Positions 1-7,548 of a stretch of DNA of 64,000 nucleotides are shown in pieces (position 1 is the first letter of the stretch; the number at the start of each line of letters is the position of its first letter). The notes below the pieces were generated by a model that worked only from the letters and a program-made list of their open reading frames with translations, did no database searches and was not told where the DNA came from. A program made the translations under genes and the position numbers. Source of the DNA: Deltaproteobacteria bacterium (GTDB lineage Bacteria; Desulfobacterota; SM23-61); NCBI GenBank assembly GCA_016875165.1, contig VGSF01000017.1, positions 1 to 64,000 of the forward strand, read 5' to 3'.

Positions 1-83
1 CAGAATATCTTTCGGCGTTCGATCCCCCTGATCATGAGGTGATGCAAGACGCCGGGGGCGTCGAGTCGGGCTAATCTTGGCAT
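1..83 (-). CDS. REP-associated tyrosine transposase (Y1/IS200-like), N-terminus only
   Basis: The reverse strand from 83 opens with ATG and reads MPRLARLDAPGVLHHLMIRG, then IERRKIF, before running off the left edge. This is the characteristic start of RAYT/TnpA_REP single-strand transposases, which belong to the HUH Y1 family and act on palindromic repeats. The same N-terminus occurs in the truncated copy at 28378 (MPRQSRLDAPGTLHHVMGRG), so the two are related copies. The catalytic tyrosine and HUH motif would lie outside the window, so whether the gene is intact cannot be judged. Directly upstream (131-190) are short tandem repeats carrying GTCCCCTTAT, which fits the usual habit of these genes to sit beside their repeat substrates. 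Confidence 0.75.
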   Translation of the reverse strand, partial: MPRLARLDAPGVLHHLMIRGIERRKIF

Positions 84-130
84 GCATTTTCAATTACCAC
101 ATCCAAGTAGGTTTGTCAACTTAGAATCTT

Positions 131-190
131 AAGGGCGTCCCCTTATCCGAAGGGCGTCCCCTTATCCGCGTCCCCTTATCGTCCCCTATT
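131..190. repeat. tandem 19-nt repeat beside the Y1 transposase
   Basis: AAGGGCGTCCCCTTATCCG occurs twice head to tail (131-149, 150-168) and is followed by two shorter partial copies (CGTCCCCTTATC, GTCCCCTATT). The shared word GTCCCCT also recurs in the repeats flanking the second RAYT copy near 28.3-28.8 kb. It is probably part of the transposase's recognition repeats. Confidence 0.7.
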
Positions 191-222
191 GCCCCAGCCC
201 AAGCCAGGAGGTATCCCGAATT

Positions 223-580
223 CATCAGGAGATCAAGGCTTTCGTAGAGAAGTCCGGTTGTACTCTATATGCGGAGGGGGAAGGGATCTGCCCAGCTTAT
301 TCCTGAGAAAGGACATGTCCTGCCAGGGCAACTGGTCATCGGGTCTGATTCTCATACCACGACCAATGGGGCCCTGAACGCCCTGGCTACGGCGGTCGGC
401 TCGACCGATCTGGCACTGGCCATCCACTATGGTCTCCTGTGGTTCATGGTTCCTCCTTCCATGAAGATCGAAATCCCCTTCCAACCCCTGCCGGAATTGA
501 TGAAGAAGATCGTGCAGGCCGGCGGCATCATTCCATTTCTGGAAAGTCGGGAATGGAAAGCAGCCATCCAGCAATCCTAA
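223..580 (+). pseudogene. leuC/leuD (isopropylmalate dehydratase) remnant with internal deletion
   Basis: Two reading frames together restore a stretch of an aconitase-family large subunit. HQEIKAFVEKSGC and GEGIC come from one frame up to about 295. After a one-base shift the other frame gives IPEKGHVLPGQLVIGSDSHT, then GALNALATAVGSTDLA and LLWFMVPPSMKIE, matching the archaeal/bacterial type II LeuC core (GADSHT with its catalytic His). The last 35 residues (PLPELMKKIVQAGGIIPFL) instead resemble the C-terminus of the small subunit LeuD. The large subunit's Cys-cluster region and most of LeuD are missing. This reads as a frameshifted leuC joined to the tail of leuD by a large deletion. It is not expected to be functional. 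The LeuD assignment of the tail is less certain than the LeuC part. Confidence 0.7.
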
Positions 581-612
581 AGGGCGGCAAGGGGAGATTT
601 CAGCGTTTCCGG

Positions 613-2253
613 CTATAAAAGGGGTGTTTGTTCCTTGCTGAAGTATTTGGTAACAAAAATCAGGGGAATGATCGTGGAGATAATCATGATCGAAGCAAAG
701 GCCGCAGCTTTTCCCAAATCATCGCTAATAATCCCCTGGTACATCTCCACCGTCATAGTCGACCATCCCGGGGTCTGGAGAACAATGGTTGAGCTCAATT
801 CTGAAATAATGGTCACCCAGGAAAGGATCGCCCCGGACACGATTCCGGCCATCATCAAGCGGAAGGTCACTTTATAGAAAGTCTTCATCGGCGAGACCCC
901 CAAGGAGATGCTGGCCTCATCCAAAGAGGGATCGAGCTGGTAAAGAATTGAAGCGCTGGACCGGGCAATAAAAGGCATCTTCCGGATGACATAGGAAAGA
1001 GCCAGGATCATCCATGTCCCGGTAAGCACCAGCCATCCCTTATTAAAAAAGGTGATCAGGGCGATACCCAAGATGGTCCCGGCAATCACGAAGGGAAGCA
1101 TGATCACCACATCGAGCATGTTGCTGTAAATGGATTTCCGCCGCGTCAGAATGTAGCCTGTGGGAACGCCGATGAGGACTGAAACAACGGTGGCCACAGT
1201 GGCCAGGAAATAAGTATTGAAGATGGGGCGGGCTGAGCGTTCGAAGGCATAGATGTAGCTCTGCAGGCTGAACTTGGGAACGAAGATGGGCCCGCGCATT
1301 TCCATGAAAGAGAGGATTAAGGCCACGAAAAAAGGGATCAGGGTGAAGATAAGGAAGGCATAAATGATCGCGCTGGCCGCGACTCTCTTTCCGGTGGAAA
1401 GCTGCTTGACCAGGGGTTTTCCCCGAGCTGCCTGGATGAAATTGCGTTTGGAAAGGTAATAGCGCTGGGCGATGAGTGAAGCCATGGTAATAAAGACGAG
1501 CACCATCGAGAGGGTATAAGCCATACCAGGGTGTTTGCCTACTTCACTGGTAAATTCCACATAGGCCTTGACCACCAGGTTAGGCGTCTGCTGGGCAATA
1601 ATCATGGGGACACCGAAGTTCTCGATGGCCGACATGAAGGTCAGAAGGGCCCCGGAGAGGATCGAGGGAAGTACCAGGGGGAAAGAGACTTTAAGGAAGG
1701 TCCGCAACGGGCTGGCCCCTAAACTTCGGCTGGCCTCCTCGAGGGACTCATCAATGGACCTAAAGGCTGAAAGAGTCATCAGGAAGACATAGGAATATAG
1801 CTGGGATACAAAGACAAGGATCATCCCGGGGTATCCGTAGATCGACCCGATCTGAATCCCCAGGGCCTCCAGATACTTAGTGACCACCCCCCCCCGCCCC
1901 AAAAGGATTATCCAGGCAAAGGCGGCCATGAAGGTAGGAAGCATCAGGGGAAGGGTGGACAATGTAATGATAAAGGGTTTGCCGATTACATTCCAGCGGG
2001 CCACCATGAACCCCAGGGGGACTCCTACGATGATGGCCCCCGCGGCCGAGATCAGACCGATGATCACAGAGTGGTAGAAACTCCTCCAGTAGGAGGGATA
2101 TTTCATAAAGCTGTGGTAGTTCTCCAGGGAGAACCGCCCCCCCTCCTCGGTCTGGAAACTTCCGGTGAAGAGGTTGATCACTGGAACGATCATGAAGAAG
2201 AGAAAAACGATGAAGATCAGGATGGTGGTCAAACTCCAGAAGGACGACTTCAT
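613..2253 (-). CDS. ABC transporter permease, Fe3+/aminoethylphosphonate (FbpB) type
   Basis: A 546-residue inner-membrane protein with about twelve hydrophobic segments, built as two fused BPD_transp_1 domains. Each domain carries an EAA loop that contacts the ATPase: EEASRSLGASPLRTF (about 172-186) and DEASISLGVSPMKTF (about 445-459). The fused double permease is typical of FbpB/AfuB iron(III) and PhnV/PotBC-like importers. It is the last gene of a three-gene minus-strand operon (binding protein, ATPase, permease), 12 bp after the ATPase gene. The substrate cannot be fixed from sequence: ferric iron, 2-aminoethylphosphonate, thiamine or a small organic acid all fit this family. Confidence 0.88.
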   Translation of the reverse strand: MKSSFWSLTTILIFIVFLFFMIVPVINLFTGSFQTEEGGRFSLENYHSFMKYPSYWRSFYHSVIIGLISAAGAIIVGVPLGFMVARWNVIGKPFIITLSTLPLMLPTFMAAFAWIILLGRGGVVTKYLEALGIQIGSIYGYPGMILVFVSQLYSYVFLMTLSAFRSIDESLEEASRSLGASPLRTFLKVSFPLVLPSILSGALLTFMSAIENFGVPMIIAQQTPNLVVKAYVEFTSEVGKHPGMAYTLSMVLVFITMASLIAQRYYLSKRNFIQAARGKPLVKQLSTGKRVAASAIIYAFLIFTLIPFFVALILSFMEMRGPIFVPKFSLQSYIYAFERSARPIFNTYFLATVATVVSVLIGVPTGYILTRRKSIYSNMLDVVIMLPFVIAGTILGIALITFFNKGWLVLTGTWMILALSYVIRKMPFIARSSASILYQLDPSLDEASISLGVSPMKTFYKVTFRLMMAGIVSGAILSWVTIISELSSTIVLQTPGWSTMTVEMYQGIISDDLGKAAAFASIMIISTIIPLIFVTKYFSKEQTPLL

Positions 2254-2265
2254 TGAAAGCTCCCT

Positions 2266-3327
2266 CTAATAAACCAGAACCCTTTGGGGGTCGTAAAGGA
2301 CTTCCAACGATTCTCCTTCCCTGCGCAGATTTTCTGGAAGGACGTCGTAGGAGACCATCTTGGCATTTAAGCTCTTTCCCAACTCTAAGTCGTACTTAGT
2401 CATGTAACCCAGGTACTCCACCTTGGCGACTTTGGCCTGAAGACGAAACAAGTCCGCCCGCTCTTCGTCCGGAATCTGCTCCGGCACCTTGAAGGCCTCG
2501 GGACGGATGGCAAAGAAAACCTTTTCTCCGGCTGGGCGGATCACCCGGGGCACTTTCAGCAGGACTTCCCCGACCCTAACCAGCCCTTCTTGCCCTGTCC
2601 CCTCCCCTTCGAAGAAATTCGTCGTGCCGATAAATCCGGCAACAAAGCGATTAACCGGCGTACTGTAGACTTCCCAGGGTCTGCCCACCTGTTCTACGAC
2701 TCCGTAATTCATGACGGCAATCCTGTCAGAGATGGAAAGGGCCTCTTCCTGGTCGTGGGTGACGTAGATGGTGGTAATCTTCATCTGCCGCTGAAGCTCC
2801 CGGATTTCGCCTCGCATCTCCACCCGCAGTTTGGCATCGAGATTACTCAGCGGCTCATCCATCAGAAGGACCTGAGGTTCAATCACCAGGGCTCGGGCGA
2901 TGGCCACGCGCTGCAGCTGTCCTCCGGAAAGCTGGTTAGGAAGGCGATTCTCCAATCCACCCAGGCGAACCATCTGCAGGGCTTTTTCTACCCGCGGCTT
3001 GATCTCGTCGGTCTGCATTTTTCGAGCCTTTAATCCATAGGCCACGTTGTCATAGACCGTGAGGTGGGGAAAGACCGCGTAGTTTTGAAAAACCATGCCG
3101 ATCCCTCTTTTGTGGGCGGAAATTTTATCAACCCGTTTATCTCCGAAATAAATCTCTCCTGCTTCCGGCTGATTGAATCCAGCAATGCTGCGAAGGAGAG
3201 TGGTTTTCCCGCAACCACTCGGGCCTAAAAGGGTGAAGAACTCACCCGTTTTGATCTCCAGGCTTACATCTTTAACCGCCTCTATATGCCCAAATCTTTT
3301 TGTGACCTTTGAAATCCGGATACTCAC
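2266..3327 (-). CDS. ABC transporter ATP-binding protein (FbpC/PotA type)
   Basis: A 353-residue cytoplasmic ATPase that energises the neighbouring permease. Visible motifs: Walker A GPSGCGKT (35-42), Q-loop Gln81, signature LSGGQ (133-137), Walker B VLLMDEP with Asp157/Glu158, and H-loop His191. The last 100 residues or so form a TOBE-like regulatory domain, as in FbpC, PotA and MalK relatives. The start is GTG at 3327, preceded by GGAGGAG. It lies between the binding-protein gene and the permease gene. A terminator-like hairpin (3343-3380) separates it from the binding-protein gene, so it is probably made in smaller amounts. Confidence 0.92.
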   Translation of the reverse strand: MSIRISKVTKRFGHIEAVKDVSLEIKTGEFFTLLGPSGCGKTTLLRSIAGFNQPEAGEIYFGDKRVDKISAHKRGIGMVFQNYAVFPHLTVYDNVAYGLKARKMQTDEIKPRVEKALQMVRLGGLENRLPNQLSGGQLQRVAIARALVIEPQVLLMDEPLSNLDAKLRVEMRGEIRELQRQMKITTIYVTHDQEEALSISDRIAVMNYGVVEQVGRPWEVYSTPVNRFVAGFIGTTNFFEGEGTGQEGLVRVGEVLLKVPRVIRPAGEKVFFAIRPEAFKVPEQIPDEERADLFRLQAKVAKVEYLGYMTKYDLELGKSLNAKMVSYDVLPENLRREGESLEVLYDPQRVLVY

Positions 3328-3342
3328 CCGTTTCTCCTCCCC

Positions 3343-3380
3343 AAAAAAATTGGGCCTCCCATGCGCATTTTGGGAGGCCC
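3343..3380 (-). terminator. attenuator-like hairpin between binding-protein and ATPase genes
   Basis: On the minus strand GGGCCTCCC and GGGAGGCCC form a perfect 9-bp stem around an 11-nt loop. The stem is followed two bases later by seven T residues. It lies inside an apparent operon, between the solute-binding protein and the ATPase gene. This suggests partial termination that keeps the binding protein in excess, as is common in ABC importers. Confidence 0.75.
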
Positions 3381-3395
3381 TGCGGGGTTTTTTAG

Positions 3396-4403
3396 CTACT
3401 TGATCCTCAGCAGGATGTCTTTGATGCGAGCCAGTATCTTTTCCCGGTCATTAAGGTAATCGGTGTCCACAAAACCGGGCATGGATTTGATCTGGGAAAG
3501 GGGGGGCATGGGAACGATCTTGGAGAAATCGAGGTCTTTCCGGGCCGGCCGACGGAACATTTCTTTGATCACCATCTCCCGAAAGCTTTTCTCGTTGCAG
3601 AAGTCCACAAACCTCTCCGCCGGCTTGCGGTTCTTTCCCCCTTTGATGATTCCGGCGCCCTCGGCCTGGGCAGCGGTCCCATCTTCGGGGTAGATCATGC
3701 CTATCTTGGCCCCTGCGGCCAAATACCGGGCGCCCATATACTCCAAAGCCACACCCACCGGGAATTCTCCCTTTTCAACGGTCGAAGGCACCATGGCCGA
3801 CTGTTCAACGATCTGCATGTTGGCCAGGAAGGCCTCCATCTTCTTCCAGGCCGCCTCATTGTTGCCGAAACCGTGGAGCATCATGGTGAAGACGGTGAAG
3901 GAGAAGGAAGAGTTCGCCGGGTTGGTATAAGCGACCTTGTTCTTCCACTTGGGGTCCAGAAGGTCGCTCCACTTCCGGGGCGCCTCCGCGTCCTTTACTA
4001 AAGTTTTATTGTACATGAGAACCGGGACCTGTAGATTCGTCCCGATCCAGCGGTGTTCCGGGTCGCGGAATTCCGCATCAACCAGGTCGAAAAACTTGGA
4101 CTTGTGGGGGGCAAGGAGATCAACATTGGCCATGAGGGCTACTTTGCTAATCCCCCAGATGATGTCTCCCTGGGGATTGTCCTTCTCCGCCCTCATCTTC
4201 TTCATGGCCACCCCGGAAGGAACTCGCACGATGTTGGCTTTGATGCCGGTGGCCTTTTGAAACTCGGCCGCCGCCAGGTCATTCAGCCCTTGCATATTGC
4301 CTGAATAAACCGTCACTTCTTCGGCGGATTGAGCCGGGGAAACAGAACCGGCCAGACCGGCAATAAAAAAAACCATAGCTAATAAAACAATTTTCTTTCG
4401 CAT
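3396..4403 (-). CDS. ABC transporter periplasmic solute-binding protein (Fe3+/organophosphonate type)
   Basis: About 335 residues, beginning with a Sec signal peptide (MRKKIVLLAMVFF to SPAQSA) followed by EEVTVYSGN, the usual first strand of family 1/FbpA-like binding proteins. The ATG at 4403 is preferred over an upstream TTG because GGAGGTG sits seven bases ahead of it. The tail carries the usual ILARIKDILLRIK-type helix. It is the first gene of the importer operon, with a -35/-10 promoter at 4440-4468. Conserved family features include IIWGISKVAL and the internal WSDLLDPKWKNKV motif that many iron and phosphonate binding proteins share. No clear Tyr pair for iron ligation can be assigned, so the substrate is left open. 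Confidence 0.88.
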   Translation of the reverse strand: MRKKIVLLAMVFFIAGLAGSVSPAQSAEEVTVYSGNMQGLNDLAAAEFQKATGIKANIVRVPSGVAMKKMRAEKDNPQGDIIWGISKVALMANVDLLAPHKSKFFDLVDAEFRDPEHRWIGTNLQVPVLMYNKTLVKDAEAPRKWSDLLDPKWKNKVAYTNPANSSFSFTVFTMMLHGFGNNEAAWKKMEAFLANMQIVEQSAMVPSTVEKGEFPVGVALEYMGARYLAAGAKIGMIYPEDGTAAQAEGAGIIKGGKNRKPAERFVDFCNEKSFREMVIKEMFRRPARKDLDFSKIVPMPPLSQIKSMPGFVDTDYLNDREKILARIKDILLRIK

Positions 4404-4439
4404 AGTCACCTCCAAAGCCAGTTTTTTTAAAACCTCGTT

Positions 4440-4468
4440 ATGCTATCTTTTTAAACCAGGCCTGTCAA
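4440..4468 (-). promoter_or_regulatory. sigma70-like promoter of the ABC importer operon
   Basis: On the minus strand a perfect TTGACA (4468-4463) is separated by 17 bp from TAGCAT (4445-4440). This lies about 37 bp upstream of the binding-protein ATG. Spacing and -35 match are good; the -10 matches four of six consensus bases. Confidence 0.6.
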
Positions 4469-4508
4469 TGTTTAATCATCCTTGCCCATTTTCACTTTTG
4501 AATAAATT

Positions 4509-4910
4509 CGTAACACTTTGAGCCTCTTGCAAAAGTATTTTTTTGTGGTTCGACAAGCTCACCACGAACGGAAAAACTAAATAATTTCAACCTAAGCCCG
4601 TTCACCATGAGCCTGTCGAAGGGTAAATTACGGACTTTTGCAAGAAGCTCACTTTAGTGCTTTGAAAAAGGCGTGTCGCCAGGGCCAAGGGATTCCAGGG
4701 TTCGGGGGCCAGGCCGGCCCGCTTGGAATCATAAGGCGTTTATTTCTCCGTGAATGGGGCGGGGAAAATACTCCCCGCCTCCTTCGGAGGAAACAAGCTT
4801 TCATCCTCGGAGACAAGGGGAAGCCCAACCGATGCTTCCGGCGCGTTCCGGCCTGGCCCCCGAACCCAAACAGATGCGTTGTGCCATTTTTTCAAAATTC
4901 TAAACTGATA
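4509..4910 (+). repeat. family B element (about 265 bp, GC-rich), interrupted by a family C element
   Basis: The outer termini CGTAACACTTT and the right-hand TTTTTTCAAAATTCTAAACTG form the roughly 25-bp imperfect terminal inverted repeat seen in four other copies (35255, 48945, 52474, 63945). The core carries GGGGGCCAGGCCGG, CGCTTGGAATCATAAGGCG and TCCTTCGGAGGA palindromes. The left end is split by a 131-bp family C insertion at 4520-4650, so the left 11 bp of B lie outside the insertion. There is no credible protein: the open frames through it are shared artefacts of the repeat. Confidence 0.75.
4520..4650. mobile_element. family C MITE-like element with ACTTT target-site duplication
   Basis: A 131-bp element bounded by GAGCCTCTTGCAAAAGT and its near-perfect inverse ACTTTTGCAAGAAGCTC (one mismatch in 17). 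It is flanked by ACTTT on both sides (4515-4519 and 4651-4655). Removing the element plus one ACTTT restores a continuous family B terminus (TAACACTTTAG). A second, longer copy lies at 49230-49419 and shares the internal CACGAACGGAAAAACTAAAT segment. It is too short to encode a transposase, so it must be mobilised in trans. Confidence 0.8.
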
Positions 4911-4920
4911 CATAAATTCA

Positions 4921-5123
4921 AAGTGATAGGCGAAGCCCGGACGGGAGGGGGATGAAAGAGGGAGCACCGGCGGGAAAAAGATTGGACAATAGCCCGTGCT
5001 TTTCTTCCGCAAAGAAAAGGCGGGATCGAAGGAAGGCAGGGCATCATGGAGGGAAGCCCCGCCCATATCCATGATTGAAATACTGCCTTGTGCTCCCGAG
5101 AGATTCCCCCTCCCGTCCGGGCC
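4921..5123 (+). repeat. family D palindromic element, copy 1
   Basis: About 200 bp bounded by CCCGGACGGGAGGGGG and its inverse CCCCCTCCCGTCCGGG, with GGAGCAC/GTGCTCC just inside. A second copy in the opposite orientation lies at 32541-32750 and shares the internal AGCCCGTGCTTTTCTTCCGC segment. With elements B and C it fills the gap between the ABC operon and the aminotransferase gene; no gene is seen there. Confidence 0.7.
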
Positions 5124-5193
5124 ATAATAAAGGTGGGGAGATAAAAACGATCGGCGGTCAGTTGATCATTGGCCGGCGTGATAGCCTTCAGCG

Positions 5194-6396
5194 TCATTTC
5201 TTTCTGATTTCTTTTAATGCTTTTTTGATCCCTTCCAGGCCGATAAGGATCTCCTCTTTTGGAGTGGCATAGGAGAAGCGGATATAGCCTTCACCTCCGG
5301 GGCCATAATAAGAGCCCGGGCTGACTACTACATGGCCCTCCTGCAGGAGGTGCAGAGTAAGATCCCAGGAGGTCATGCCGAAAGCCCGGACATCGGCAAA
5401 GATGTAAAAGGCCCCCTGTGGATACGGAACAATCATCCCTTCAATTTCTTTCAGCCCGTTATAGAGCGCCTTTCTCCGTTCATCGTATTGCTGCCTCATT
5501 TCCTCCACGCAGTCCTGCGATGACTGAATAGCCGCCTTCACCGCCATCTGGGTAAAGGGAGCGGCGCAACGGGCCGAACCCTGATAGATGCGGGACATGG
5601 CCCTGGTTAATTCCGGATTGGCAGCAGTGAATCCTACCCGCCAGCCGGTCATGGCATACGTTTTAGAGAAACTATTTACAATGATGGTCCTCTCCTTCAA
5701 TTCTTCAGAGAGGGAGGCAAGGCTGATATGCTTAAGGGCGTCGAAGGTCAGTTTTTCATAAACCTCATCGCTGATCACCATCAGGTCTTTCTTTATAACC
5801 ATCTCCCCCACCAGCTCTAATTCTTTTCTACTCATCACAATTCCCAAAGGGTTCTGGGGGTTGTTCAGGAGCACGGCTTTGGTGCGGGATGTAGCCAGCT
5901 TGGTAATCTCTTCCCAATGGATGACGAAATTTTCCCCTTTTCTTTCCACAGGGATAAAGACCGGTTTCCCTTCGGCCAGACTCAGCATGTTTAAATAAGG
6001 CCCAAAGGTAATCTCAGGAAGAATGATTTCATCCCCGGGGTTAATCAGGGCCATAATAGCAATGAAGAGACCGAGGGTTCCTCCCTCAGTAACCAGGACC
6101 TCTTTCTCAGGAATATAATTTACCCCTATATCCCTTTTGATCTTTTCGGCCACAATCCGGCGTACTTCCTCCAATCCTTCCACCGGGGAGTAATGGGTCA
6201 TCCCCTTAGTTAGGGCTTCTTCCGCCGCCTTTTTAATATGCGCCGGGGTGTCAAAATCCGGTTCACCTTGCACCAGACGGACGATTTTATGCCCGGACTT
6301 CTCCAATTGCTTGGCCATGCGGTTTATATCATGTACCCCTTTGGCCATCTTTGACTGCACTCTCTTTGCTAAAAACCGATCTATATCGACCGCCAT
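5194..6396 (-). CDS. pyridoxal-phosphate aminotransferase, class I/II (AspC/AspB-like)
   Basis: A 400-residue cytoplasmic enzyme that would transfer an amino group between an amino acid and a 2-oxoacid. The PLP-binding Lys245 lies in NSFSKTYAMTGWRVGF. NNPQNPLG (178-185), Asp210 and Tyr213 (ISDEVYEKL) are the standard cofactor contacts. GYIRFSYAT near the C-terminus supplies the carboxylate-binding Arg. Length and motifs match the aspartate/aromatic aminotransferase I-gamma group. The ATG at 6396 has AAAGGAG upstream. It lies downstream of the pxp genes on the same strand, separated by a repeat-filled gap of about 415 bp, so it may have its own promoter. In this setting it could deaminate the amino acid released from a cyclic amide. 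Substrate is inferred only. Confidence 0.9.
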   Translation of the reverse strand: MAVDIDRFLAKRVQSKMAKGVHDINRMAKQLEKSGHKIVRLVQGEPDFDTPAHIKKAAEEALTKGMTHYSPVEGLEEVRRIVAEKIKRDIGVNYIPEKEVLVTEGGTLGLFIAIMALINPGDEIILPEITFGPYLNMLSLAEGKPVFIPVERKGENFVIHWEEITKLATSRTKAVLLNNPQNPLGIVMSRKELELVGEMVIKKDLMVISDEVYEKLTFDALKHISLASLSEELKERTIIVNSFSKTYAMTGWRVGFTAANPELTRAMSRIYQGSARCAAPFTQMAVKAAIQSSQDCVEEMRQQYDERRKALYNGLKEIEGMIVPYPQGAFYIFADVRAFGMTSWDLTLHLLQEGHVVVSPGSYYGPGGEGYIRFSYATPKEEILIGLEGIKKALKEIRKK

Positions 6397-6433
6397 TGAA
6401 TACCACTCCTTTCATTTTCTTGATTATCATTTG

Positions 6434-6628
6434 AGATTTTTGCAAATCTCAAAATCTGGCGCTCAATCGTCATTCCGGGCAAGCGAAGCCCTGCACCGCA
6501 TGGTGTACAGGGCGAAGCGCGACCCGGAATCCAGATTTTTCAGGCTGCCCTGGATTCCCGCTGAAGTTTCCCCTCGCGAAAGCGGGGGCGGGAATGTCGG
6601 TGTTTAGGACTTTTGCAAGAGCCTCATT
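6434..6628. repeat. imperfect palindromic repeat with GCAAGAGCCTC-like end
   Basis: Bounded on the left by GAGATTTTTGCAAATCTC and on the right by GACTTTTGCAAGAGCCTC, with internal short hairpins (TTCCGGG, CCCTCGCGAAAGCGGGGG). The right terminus matches the family C terminus, so this may be a degenerate relative. No gene is seen. Confidence 0.45.
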
Positions 6629-6647
6629 TACTTTGGAAATTATTCCT

Positions 6648-6814
6648 TGATGGCCTCGTAAAAAGTCGTCACTCCGGCCTGCCTGTGCCTGGCAGACAGG
6701 TGAAAACCGGAGTCCAGAGGTTTGATAACTCCTTGAAATAACTGTCCGCCTGAGGCGACGGCTTTCGCCGGAATGACGGGAAAAGGAGTTTTCGGACTTT
6801 TTACGACATCATCA
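6648..6814 (-). repeat. family A element, copy 1 (abuts pxpB stop codon)
   Basis: A 167-bp element with ends TGATGGCCTCGTAAAAAGTC and GACTTTTTACGACATCATCA, an imperfect 20-bp terminal inverted repeat. The core GGCCTGCCTGTGCCTGGCAG is itself palindromic and recurs in the copies at 37.2, 51.2 and 60.0 kb. Its right-hand TGA (read on the minus strand) is the stop codon of pxpB. Confidence 0.75.
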
Positions 6815-7546
6815 CTCCTTGGGTTCCCGAATTTTTGCTGTGAATCGGCTTTCATTGACCATTTTTTTTATCTCTTCAAATTCATCCTTTTTAACTGGAC
6901 GGTAAATGACTTTATCCCCAGGATTGATTAACAAAGGCGGATCTTTTTTCGGAAACCACTGCCGCAGAGGAGAGGTCCCGATCCAATACCAACCGGTCGG
7001 CCCCGCGATCGGTTTGAAAGCACTGCCCATCCCGCCAGCAATCAGCACGGCTCCTATAGGAACCCCCAAATTGGGAGTCTTCTTCCTAGTCAAAGAATCG
7101 AGGGGTGGGGAAACTTTGAAATGGGCAGAGCCGCCGATAAAACCCGTGTCATAGATGAAATATTCTTTGCCGCTGTGGATTTCTATGACTTCCTCCGGAG
7201 TGATCTGGAGCAGCCCGGCAACGAGATCGAGATCTGGCCCGTATTCTCCCCCATACAGGCAGGGAATTTCAAAGAGACGAGATGGTGGAAGATCAATCTC
7301 CGCCATATGGGCTTCCAAAAATTTAAGTTCCCGGATTAATCTTTTTACCCCGGTCTCCAACGGATTGTAATAAAGGAACAACGAACGGATGGTAGGGAAG
7401 GACTCTATGATTCCGGGAAGGTCGGCTTTCTTGAGGCTAACCCATAATTTTTGAACCTGGCGGTTAATTTCCTCGCTCAGGGCGTTGCCAAACTCCACTG
7501 AGATTCCTTTATCCCCAACGATCAGATAGCGCGCTTTTCTATACAT
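6812..7546 (-). CDS. pxpB: 5-oxoprolinase subunit PxpB (KipI/AHS1 family)
   Basis: About 244 residues of the allophanate-hydrolase subunit 1 (AHS1/KipI) fold. With PxpA and PxpC this family forms the ATP-dependent prokaryotic 5-oxoprolinase, which opens 5-oxo-L-proline to glutamate. Typical stretches: VGDKGISVEFGN near the start, PCLYGGEYGPDLDLVA, and IAGGMGSAFKPIAGPTGWYW toward the C-terminus. ATG 7546 lies two bases after the pxpC stop, indicating translational coupling (a TTG six bases earlier is possible). The gene order pxpA-pxpC-pxpB on the minus strand supports a complex. The stop codon is contributed by the end of a repeat element. The substrate could be another lactam, since the PxpA partner is atypical. 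Confidence 0.85.
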   Translation of the reverse strand: MYRKARYLIVGDKGISVEFGNALSEEINRQVQKLWVSLKKADLPGIIESFPTIRSLFLYYNPLETGVKRLIRELKFLEAHMAEIDLPPSRLFEIPCLYGGEYGPDLDLVAGLLQITPEEVIEIHSGKEYFIYDTGFIGGSAHFKVSPPLDSLTRKKTPNLGVPIGAVLIAGGMGSAFKPIAGPTGWYWIGTSPLRQWFPKKDPPLLINPGDKVIYRPVKKDEFEEIKKMVNESRFTAKIREPKE

Positions 7547-7548
7547 GA

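Noticed and set aside
189-377. 62-codon open frame at the left end
   Set aside because: It is the out-of-frame part of the decayed leuC region and has no protein-like character; the meaningful reading switches frame near 295.
4638-5197. Several frames of about 100 codons between the ABC operon and the aminotransferase
   Set aside because: They run through repeat families B, C and D and recur with altered sequence at the other repeat copies, so they follow the repeat and not a gene.
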